Positions 47,401 to 59,400 of a DNA stretch of 64,000 bases are shown here, one piece after another. Numbering within the stretch: the stretch's first letter is position 1; each line of letters begins with the position of its first letter. The stretch is from Zoroaster sp. YZ-2022 (taxonomy: Eukaryota; Echinodermata; Asteroidea; Forcipulatida; Zoroasteridae). A program made the translations under genes and the position numbers. The notes beneath the pieces are model-generated. The model saw nothing but the letters and a program-made list of their open reading frames with translations. It was not told the DNA's origin and did not search any database. Location: NCBI GenBank assembly GCA_029582265.1, contig CM055819.1:32912967-32976966 (forward strand), in the 5' to 3' direction.

Positions 47401-50400
47401 TTCAAATACTGTAATTAGTCAGTCTTTCTATTGAATAATGAATAATTTCTTACGCAGACAGGGGAGTAGTTACCTTCTTAAGTCTTTGTAGTTCACATTG
47501 GAGTTCATCATATCTGCTTGGAAGGTCTGAGATACTGGGGCTTCTTAATAGACGCGCTCCGTATTCTCGCTGCTCAAGATTCTCTCGCCGCAATTCTTCA
47601 AGTTCGCGGGACAAATCTTCAACAAGCTGTTGATTAAAAAAAAATGGGAAAGAGAATCCACAAAACACCGCAGGACATTAATACAGGTGGTGTACTGAGA
47701 ACCGATATTGATTTGAGTTCAACATTTCTGAAATCAGAGAATTTGACAGGTTAAATGTATATGAATTTTCGGATGTCGTTTCACTCAAAACTAACAGGTA
47801 CGAAGGGTACATGATGCCTTGTCGGGCCAACTGGGCAATATTAATGGAATCTACAGATGTACACAAAAAGACCTGATGCTTTGTGTCTCTGTTTTTACGC
47901 AATTGTTAAGAGAACAATTTCACAAACTTTCCGAAGAAATGTCATGTGACACTTTAAACCAGTTTAAGTTTGCACTTTAAACCAGTTTATTCTATTAAAG
48001 GGGCAATAACTTCACGATCAGAGCAGACTTTCAACAGGGCATGGAATCGGTGTCTTAGTCTAAGATGAACACAATGACTGAAAATTACTGGCTCACTTAT
48101 GCAGCAGCAACGGTAATATGACCTTATCATGTGGAGTATCATTTTCAGTCACTGAGTTAATCTAAATAAAAAAACCAGCACTCCGATTCCATGCCCTGTT
48201 GTCCCTTTAAATTACAAATTTTCAAATAGTTTTTCATGAAATTGTGATTCCATTGGAAAGAAACTTACCACATTACTAGCTTTGATTGTCTCTTTCATTT
48301 CTTTCCTCTCCCGATGGTGACTGTCTTGTTTCTGTTGATATTCTACTGACAGAGCTAACCATTTATTGTCAAGATCTAGAACCTGTTCTTCTAGTCTGTC
48401 GTTCTCCTGAAAGAACGAATTTTTAAAAAATCAGTTTATACATTTTAATTTTTTTTTACAATTTAGCTATAATTGTCAGGTTCCTAAAATGCACTGTCAA
48501 GATTACTATGAACTGGGTCACAGCAATTCAGGCACCAGCCTATATTTTAGAACCTGGCCTCGATCTGGGTCTCATTGACTTGTATGTAGGACAATCCAAA
48601 TGGCCTCTGAAGGGTCTATGAACAGTTACTACACACAAGGACAGGTCCCCACCTCATGTGGTTGCCTTTTCGACATTCATAACCACATGGAGCTCATACA
48701 ATTATACAGATGAGCAAAACCATTTGTCCATAAGTGGCTTGTACACTGGAAGACCATTCCCCCAAAAATACACTGTTTGGAGGGAACAATTTACTATATC
48801 TGGATTTGAACCTGCGACCTCCAGGTTAACGTGTAGGCACTCTACCAACTGAACCATCTAGTCCTATGCTGACAGTTTCCCTATTTTGTCAATATTGTTT
48901 GGGGGGAGAGGTACGCTATTCAGAAGTCACTGAACTAAAGCATGCCGTATAGCCAGGGATCGCGCTTCATGTTATGATACAACTTGGGAAGCGCCAGTCT
49001 GGGAGGGATCACTAGATAATGATACATCAGGAATGATATTGTGAGAAAATGAAAAGGTAGGAAAAACATTTGGCCATTATCATTAGGCATATACTAGCCT
49101 ATAGCGGTTTACCTCTATAGCCATGTATAGCAAGGAAACTGTTTTCTATCTTAGTAAGACTAATTGTGGTGACTCCATGTGAAATTCTCTATTGAATAGT
49201 AATTAGATTTGAAAAGAACTGGAGGTTACAACTCGACCTTTCGATCAGTATGCTCTGATTGTCTTCAGGAGAATGCCGGACTCTGGGAAATGCTGCTGAT
49301 TAAGTTTTTTTATCTTGGTATTTACAATAAAATGATACACAAGGAAAGTTTCCATGGTCTGCAGTTAGTCGGAACCTGGTTTCATGGTAGGATTTTCAAA
49401 ATCAAAAGGTATGATTTCCTACACAAGTAGAAAAAATATTATCCCTGGGACACATACAAGTACATGTAGCATGGCTACAAAGCAACGTGGCTTGTAGTTC
49501 TTCCTAATTCAGAATTACAATGCCCCCCTCCGACAATTCTGCATTGTCAGTTCGGTTTACGGTAACATCATGTGGGTTATCTCAACTTTAGCTAAATTTC
49601 CCATACACAAAGTATGGTGGCTAAGAGAGGCCGCACAAATCAGGCAAACGTTCATACCCCTATGTGAAAAAGTTGTTTAAAATACAAGCGTGGCAGAATT
49701 CCAATCGATCCAGCAATTTTGGCTGCAATTGGACATTGTTTCAGAGCAAAAAAACAAAACAAAACAAAACACGACGTGTGCGGAGACCAGAAACCAGAGA
49801 CCAGAGACTTTTTTTTTTTTTTGGGGGGGGGGGGGTGGGGCCATTAGCTGATAGTTGAGATAACCCACATGGTGTTACTACAAACCAGACTGATAATGTT
49901 ACTCCACCATGCAAAGCCTTTAAGTCTACATTACTTGAATTTATCTTAGATTAGACATAGATAGATTATCATAGATAGACGCATTTTTTACTCCTAAAAA
50001 CAAACAAACTTCTCCTTGATGAGACCCTGATCTGACAGCACTCTTACTGTCAGAACCTAAAACGAAAAAAACCCCACCACTACTGATAAATCTTTCTCCG
50101 TAGCCGACCCTAAACTCTGGAACAAATTACCCATCCGCATAAAATCACTGGACACTATGACATCATTCATGGAGAACTAAAAACTCAACTTTCAATTCCA
50201 TTTGCTTACACATAACCTGAATCCTCCAAAACCCTTCAGTAGTAAAGCAAGCACATGACATGTATGCACACATGTGTTTCTAATCTGTGATACATGTACA
50301 TGGCCAGGGACCCTCCCTGCATGCATGGAGCAATAAACAGTGTCCACTGATCCAAGCACTGACCTTGCAATCACTACAACAAACATGAATGTACATGTAC

Positions 50401-53400
50401 CATGGAAAGGCAAGTATGCCTAATAACCTCAATCCTCCAAAATCCTTCACTTTAGCAAAGAGCATGTAGCATGTAACCTCAATCCTTCAAAATCCTTCAC
50501 TTTAGCAAAGAGGATTTTGGAGGATTTGGGAAGGTTAGGGATAATGTTGTCTGTCACTATCACTGCCTTGCCCCTCGCGACTCGATCTTGATGGAATGTG
50601 GCACTATATATAAGAACCGTTTATTATTATCAGCTGCCTAGGTTTACCTGTTTCAGATTCTCCATCTGTGTTTTAAGTCGAGACATTTCCATCTCATACT
50701 GACCCTTCTCCTCATCAAGAAATGACATTCTGTCAATGAAAATATCAAAATAGTTATTAACCTTCCTGTTCACAGTCCATTTTGCCAGTGGGTTGACAGA
50801 CCTGCCAAAACCCTATAGGACTGTCATTTTTTGAAGGGTGGAATAACTGTGTAGCACATATTACCATGTTCAGTGTAGATGCATTCCCACACTGACAAGA
50901 TTTTTCGCTTTTTACCTTTTTACCTTTTAAAACCTTTTGAAGGGTTTTGAGGGATTAAGCTATGCAAGGATTAATCCACACAATCAGTATGACTATTCTT
51001 CTACAAAGTCCTCATTACTACACAATGTTGTTGTCAATCTATGACTTCTGTGATTTAAGAAGCAACATTCCTCGACACTAAACATGTCAGTAATTTACAG
51101 TTCTGAATTCAAACGGGTTAATTTTTATCATATTCTTCTTATGCAAACCTTAGGCTCTAAAAGCTTCATTTCAATTTGGTTTAAATTTTTTTTTATTTCC
51201 CCGAACGAAAAGTTCAAGGACTAAATATATTGAGTTTACATCAGACAATTGGCACTTAAAATGTTAAACATAAAGTACAAATACAAAACTGTTACATGTC
51301 CTTGTCACGTCTAAGTCTTTGTCTGTCATAGGGGAAGATTTAAAAGCATTATGCTTCATTTTTCAATGTATAAATTTATGTCAAATGTTAATTTACACTT
51401 AACATATTGTCAACTGTGCTTAATATTAACCCTACTACACATGGAGGCCACACTGATCCACAAAATTCTGTTCTTGAGCAACCTTCAGTACATACATGTA
51501 CAAGCCTGCTGTCCTTTCCAAGTAGTCTTACAAAATCAACTGTGTACCACCCAAGGCCACTGTAAATGTTTGAACATATTAGTATGGCCTGCAATGTATC
51601 AATGGGAGACCACTTTACCCTGTAATCTCAGTGGTGTGACAGTGCACAGAAGGGTAACCATAGGAGGCCACTGGCAACAGCTAATAGCTTGGAGTGGCCT
51701 GAATGGGTTGTTTCAAAAATTGCACTGATTGTAGGAAGGCTAACAATCTGTAATGCGCTATTGTACTCAATATGGATTAAGTTGTTGCCAACATGGAAAT
51801 AAATGTGTGACATTGTATTGTCACGACTACAACTGAACCGGCGAACAAGAACAAGGAGAAAAAAAATCAAATACAGGGGACCATCAAATGCTTATCAAGT
51901 AACGTTAGTTTATTGTACTGCTAGTAGCTTGTAGCTAAGCCCAAACGATGTCTATCATTAATGCACTGGATTACACTTACCTGTTTGTTAATAACTCAAT
52001 CTGTTCCTGCATCTCCTTCTCATTCTTAGCCTGAGGGAAAATTGAAAGATAATGACGTCCAACTTAATGTAGTCAGAACCAGCAATCGAGGGCCTTCTGC
52101 TATTAAGTGCATTAAAGGTAAGGTATAGCACTGGTAAGTCAAAAGGAACAACATTTTTTTTAAATTTGTGGTGAGACACTTCCTTAGTGTCAAACTGATG
52201 ATGGTATCAATCTTCCCTAGAAAACAATTTAGTCTGAGGTGCTGTTACCTTTAAAGGGGCAATATCGTCACGATCAGCGCCAACTTTCAACAGGGCATGG
52301 AATCGGCGTCCCTAGTTTAAAATGAACACAGTGACTGAAAATGACTGGCTCATTTATGCAGCAGCAACGGTAATGTGACCTTATCATGTGGGGTATTGAT
52401 TTCATTCGGCGAGTTAATCTAAAACTAGCACTCTGATTCCATGCCCTGTTGATCTAAAACTAGCACTCTGATTCCATGCCCTGTTGATGTAAAACTAGCA
52501 CTCTGATTCCATGCCCTGTTGATCGTGACGGTATTGTCCCTTTAAGAAAAGTGAAATCATTTCTGATCTGAATTTTTAGAAAGGGTAATCTTTCCTAAAT
52601 TCCACCTAAGGATACAACAAATCTGAATGCATTTTCCCTACTTTCTTGCCAACATCCCCAGTCTATAATATGCTGAAAATTCCACTGGCTGGTTGTTAAT
52701 TTAAATCTCGACTCAAAGAAAAGCAAGCCAACTCTTCAAAATAATATTTGGCAACATTAATTTCCCTTAAATGAGCCAACATACAAGAAGTGATTTTTGA
52801 AATTAACTGAAAAGTTAAAGCCAATGTCTAGACCAGCGAATAGAGATTATAGTCAGTAGCACTCACACAATCAGAATTGCATATAACTGCCATAGTTTCA
52901 TGTATAACAGAAATAACATGTGCAGGCCTCCCAGTACCTAATCTACCAAATAGAGGTTTTTTTTAAATAGGTTTTTAAAGCAAAATATAGGCTTTTATAG
53001 GTTACTTTTTACAACAGAGTACATTAGCCCATACCCAAAATCTAAGAGCGGTACACATGTTACAGTTTGGCTACTGTTTTGGCTTCATCTCTTTATACTT
53101 AGGAAGTAGTTTTTCTTCAAAGCCATGAGGATTTTATGAGGAAGTTGAAAATGTGTTGCAGGAGATTAAAAATATAGGTTTTTATAGGTCAATATATGTT
53201 TTTTGGGGATATAAAGGTTCCCATTTTGAAATACTAGTTTTTATAGGTTGATAGGTTTTGCTGGGAGGCCTGCATGTGCACTCTGTGTGAATGCGATAAC
53301 ATGTATGCAAAGAATTGTATGTACATCTATGCAAGTCAGTGCACAAATAACAGTGCTGATGTACACTTTAACTTGACTGACAATATGTGACCCGTTTCCA

Positions 53401-56400
53401 TAATACGACAAAGTTGTGCAATGTTTTCTTTTTTCTAGTATGGACAAGCAAAGTCAAAATTGTACAAATAATATTATTAGAAAGGATGACTTTTTCAAAC
53501 TTTCACGGATTTTAACGATACATCTAAGTGCACATCTGTGTCTTTGGAACCAAACGAAAACTCTTTTTCTACAGAACACGAAAAATACCGACAATACTTT
53601 CATTTTGTGGGAGTATGTTACATATACGTCAATGTGAATAATTACCAAGTGTTCTTTATTTTTTCTGATTCTATCTTCTTCACTTTCTTGATGTCTCATT
53701 TCAGCCTCCCGTATTTGTTCTTCAAGGCTCTGTACCCTGGTCAAAATGAAAAAAAATATATACAAATTATCAATTATATATCCCTCACCGACTTTTATTA
53801 CCAGCGTTATTTATTATTCAACATGTATAACCTGTGTTTTTCGCTATTTTAATGGCAATTTCCTGGAATTATTTTTTTTCATTAGAACATTGCTACATGT
53901 ATGTTATTTGAGGAAGTGAAAACAAATGTTGTAATATGAAACATTTCTCAAAATGATCATGACAAACATGGTTTTACAGTAAATATGTACCAACATTATT
54001 ATATGAAATATGTGACGCCGTATGTCAAAACCAGGCACAATTGGGCAAGAGGTCAATTTTGAGTTATTGAAATATTAGTAAAATATAGACCTTGCACTTT
54101 ACAATGCTGCTTTCTTTTTTCAAATCGGATATTCCATAGCGAAGTTATTAAGATTTGAAATCGGACTGTCCGAAACAGTGAGATGATGTCATTTTCCTGG
54201 GGAAATACCTAATGAATTATTCAGTTCCTTTATTAGCGAAAGGTCTGACGTTTCCGGCAATACCAAATTTGTATAGGGGCGATGCGATGTTACATTCACA
54301 AGTGAGCTCCAAGTTACACTAAATTTGGCGTCATTTCCAAGCAAAATCTCGAACAAGGCATCATTTTGTGAAATTATAATGCCTCTCTAAAAGTATTTAA
54401 AAAATAATTTGTCGATGAAATTTCAGTTAGAAACTTTTACAGAACATTTTAAACAATTATAGCATCATAAATTTCCAAAAATCTCAAAATCGCAAAAAAT
54501 CACCCCCAAGGCATTTTGCAGCTGTTCCTCCATTCGTAGCTCTACCCAATTCCGCCTGGTTTTGACATACCGCGTCACATATATCATATCAAAATATTTT
54601 GTTTATCCTTTCTCAAAAAGGAAATTTCAATCCTCCAATGAAAACAACATTTTGTAGAAATTGCTGGTCAAACACGGGCAATAAATCCTTAAACAACAAA
54701 ATAATCAGACATGAAACAGACAGAACATGAGCCAAGTAACAGTTGATTTCATTTTTGCCCTACATGCTTCAGTGCTTTCTGAGAGTCTGTGAAAAAACTT
54801 CACAGGCGAATCGGGCGGGATTCGAACCCACAACCTTCTGCTTATTAGCACAGACGTCTTAAACCTCTCGACCACCGAGCTTGCCCAGTAGGCAATGACG
54901 ATTGGCCGGCTAGAATGCTATATAACAGTGAGTTCCGTGATATTTATAAGTTGATAAAATTCTTGCATCGGGTGATAAACAATTGATTTAATTTTTGCCC
55001 GACACTGATGTGTGTATAACACTGTATACTCAAGTGCTTTCCGAGTGTCTGTGAAAAAAACTTCACAGGGATTCAAACCCACGACCTCCTGCTCGGACAG
55101 CACTGACTATGCAGTGCTGTACACACGTCGGTGTAGGGTAAAAATTATATAAATTAATTATCACCTGACGCAAGAATTTCATCAACCTATAAGGTAACAC
55201 TGAAGAAGTGAATTCCGTTCAAAGGCTATGGAATGGCTTTTAGTTGGTACAGTGACTTTCTGGGCTGAATCTACCACAAAATAATCATTTTAGTCAGCAG
55301 AGAATGAACTCCTTGCTATAAAACCTCTGAAGTCAAAATGGCGGTACACTGTTTTCAATGAATGGTTTGAACTCTTTGGATGTCGTTAAGCTCATGACAT
55401 GACTTTAATACAGTGCGATTTTCACATTCTATAAAGTTTTTGTTCAAAAATATTGCATAGAAAGTCTTGAATTTTGTGATGCAACAAGTGAATTGTATGT
55501 AGCAATTTGCTATGCAACACAAGCGAAATTATGTACTGAAAAGCAATTGCAAATTTGATATGCATGTAATATCATGATTTGTCAAGCATTGCTTATGCCA
55601 TTACACTGCACACACAATAAGTCTGAGGTCAATGTATTTTCAGAAAAAAGGTCGTGTCGGCAAACAATGCATTTGTAAATTTTTAAAATGTTTGTTCAAA
55701 AAAGTATTGTAAACGCATGCATATGGTAGGTATATTGCTATGGTAACGGAGAGTTAATAATGCATACCATGTGAAATGTCCGTAATTTTGTCAGAACTCA
55801 GGAAGTTCCATTGTTTATTAAATCCTCTTATACATGTCAAATCTTTAGGGAATTTTAGGGGAAATATCTCACCCCTACACTTTAATACTGACTTTAATAC
55901 GTGTAGCTAGCCAAATCTGAGATCGAACTGCCTGCCACTCAAAACATTATCTTTAAACACAAGGTATAGTATTGGCAATTTAAAAACAACAACATTTTCA
56001 AATTGTAAAGTGAAACGTCTTTGTTGTCAGACTGATGATGCTAGCAATCTTCCCTAGAAATGACTTTGTCTGATGTGCTGTCACCTTAAAAAATTGAAAT
56101 GAATTCCAGGTGGAATCAGACAAAAATAAATTATGAATGCATTTTCACATGGACGACACAACGTAATAAGCTGAAACTTTCACAGGTTGGTTGGTTAATG
56201 TATATCTTGATTCAAAGAGAGTAAGCATACGCATAGAAGCAGTTATGCCAACATTACCAATGTTGTACCTTCCCTTCAATGTATATCTTGATTCAAAGAG
56301 AGTAAGCATACGCATAGAAGCAGTTATGCCAACATTACCAATGTTGTACCTTCCCTTCAATGTATATCTTGATTCAAAGAGAGTAAGCATACGCATAGAA

Positions 56401-59400
56401 GCAGTTATGCCAACATTACCAATGTTGTACCTTCCCTTCAATGTATATCTTGATTCAAAGAGAGTAAGCATACGCATAGAAGCAGTTATGCCAACATTAC
56501 CAATGTTGTACCTTCCCTTCAATGTATATCTTGATTCAAAGAGAGTAAGCATACTCATAGAAGCAGTGTTGCCAACATTACCAATGTTGTACCTTCCCTT
56601 CAATGTATATCTTGATTCAAAGAGAGTAAGCATACGCATAGAAGCAGTTTGGCCAACATTACCAATGCTGTACCTTCCCTTCAATGTATATCTTGATTCA
56701 AAGAGAGGACGCATAGAAGCAGATTTGCCAACATTACCAATGCTGTACCTTCCCTTCAATGTATATCTTGATTCAAAGAGAGTAAGCATACGCATAGAAG
56801 CAGATTTGCCAACATTACCAATGTTGTACCTTCCCTTCAATGTATATCTTGATTCAAAGAGAGTAAGCATACGTATAGAAGCAGTTTTGCCACCATTACC
56901 AATGTTGCACCTTCCCTTCAATGTAGATCTTGATCCAAAGAGAGTACGCATACGCATAGAAGCAGTTTTGCCAACATTACCAATGTTGTACCTTCCCTTC
57001 AATGTATATCTTGATTCAAAGTGAGTACCGGTAAGCATACTCATAGAAGCAGTTTTGCCAACATTACCAATGTTGTACCATCCCTTCAACGTATATCTTG
57101 ATTCAAAGAGAGTAAGCATACTCATAGAAGCAGTTTTGCCAACATTACCAATGTTGTACCTTCCCTTTAAATATACCGTAGTTTCTTCTACTTGAGGGCC
57201 TGTTCCAGCCACCTGCTGTCAGCTTTTAATGGAGGCAGGTGGTACAACTGAAGCTCTTGAATTGATTAATCAGACACTCCTTGATAGGTATTGTATCTTT
57301 ATACATGTATGTGTTTGCATCAAAACTATCTCAAAATAATTGTCGGGTCAAGGGTTTTTATATTATGGCTACACTTGACTTTTGACCCAAGTGACAGGCC
57401 CAAGTGACCCCCACCCCCCCACTCACAAGTGCCCTTTGAATTGAAGGGAGGGCTAATAATCATTAATCATGTTTGTATTGCATGCAAATAATCTAAATTT
57501 ATTGATACAAATTCAATGGAAAATAACACAAACTTGGCATGTACAGCTTACCAGCCATTGTAATATTTTGTGTAAGAAAAACAAATCATTAAATAATCCA
57601 CATGGGGAACTGACTGGGTACATGAATCAATTTTTGGAGTGGATAAATTTAAATTGACTGAAACAGGACTTGCGTACTGTCATGATTAAAAAATATACCA
57701 GCTGCTTATTTTTTTAATCAGGTTGTCTCAAAAATGATTAAGCTTTCCAGGATTTGAGGGGGCTAAACATTCAATTAGTTTTTTTGGTTAAAGGGAAGGT
57801 ACAACATTGGTAATGTTGGCCAAACTGCTTCTATGAGTATGCTTACTCTCTTTGAATCAAGATATACATTGAAGGGCAGATACAACATTGGTAATGTTGG
57901 CCAAACTGCTTCTATGAGTATGCTTACTCTCTTTGAATCAAGATATACATTGAAGGGAAGGTACAACATTGGTAATGTTGGCCAAACTGCTTCTATGAGT
58001 ATGCTTACTCTCTTTGAATCAAGATATACATTGAAGGGCAGATACAACATTGGTAATGTTGGCCAAACTGCTTCTATGAGTATGCTTACTCTCTTTGAAT
58101 CAAGATATACATTGAAGGGAAGGTACAACATTGGTAATGTTGGCCAAACTGCTTCTATGAGTATGCTTACTCTCTTTGAATCAAGATATACATTAAAGGG
58201 CAGATACAACATTGGTAATGTTGGCCAAACTGCTTCTATGAGTATGCTTACTCTCTTTGAATCAAGATATACATTAAAGGGCAGATACAACATTGGTAAT
58301 GTTGGCCAAACTGCTTCTATGAGTATGCTTACTCTCTTTGAATCAAGATATACATGTAAGTTATATCAAGTTATTTTTTAAATTACACTAACTTGACCTG
58401 AACGTTGACAGGTCAACTCAAAAATTTGGAACCGGCCTCAATGGTATGGTTGCTTCACTGGTCTCATTATTTTGTCAAAAACTTTAACAAAACACCTCAG
58501 GGAACCATGGATGATCTCATTAAAAAAAAAAATTTTTTGTTACCATAGTCACTTGAGCGTTAATAGACTGGGCCTGTCTTTGGCTGCTTAGAACAATATG
58601 AAAATGAAACAAAATAGCTGCCATCTGTACAAGGAAATAACACACGCTGTATCAAAACTCCATGAATAAATGTTACAAATTTCATCCAATGGTTTGTAGT
58701 TATGTTTAGAAATCAAACCTTAAAGGTACGGTACAGAATCGGTCGAATGGTCAAGTTGTAAAGTGACATTTACTTGGTGTAAAATTGATCAATTTTCCCT
58801 TTAATGTATATCTTGATTAAAATAGAGTAAGCGTACTCATAGAAGCAGTTTTGCCAACATTACCAATGCTGTACCTTCCCTTCAACGTATATCTTGATTC
58901 AAAGAGAGTAAGCGTACTCATAGAAGCAGTTTTGCCAACATTACCAATGTTGTACCTTCCCTTCAATGTATATCTTGATTCAAAGAGAGTAAGCATACTC
59001 ATAGAAGCAGTTTTGCCAACATTACCAATGTTGTACCTTCCCTTCAATGTATATATTGATTCAAAGAGAGTAAGCATACTCATAGAAGCAGTTTGGCCAA
59101 CATTACCAATGTTGTACCTTCCCTTTAATGTATATATTGATTCAAAGAGAGTAAGCATACTCATAGAAGCAGTTTGGCCAACATTACCAATGCTGTACCT
59201 TCCCTTCAATGTATATCTTGATTCAAAGAGAGTAAGCATACTCATAGAAGCAGTTTTGGCCAACATTACCAATGTTGTACCTTCCCTTCAATGTATATCT
59301 TGATTCAAAGAGAGTAAGCATACTCATAGAAGCAGTTTGGCCAACATTACCAATGTTGTACCTTCCCTTCAATGTATATCTTAATTCAAAGAGAGTAAGC

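Noticed and set aside
48797..48866. Functional tRNA gene
   Set aside because: A and B boxes are good, but the anticodon loop and stem do not form properly and the module sits in a repeated context.
56191..57024. Long ORFs (up to 355 residues) over the 81-bp repeats on both strands as genuine repeat-protein genes
   Set aside because: They follow from an 81-base period without stops, exist on both strands at once, lie in introns of a recognised gene, and have no homology or start context.
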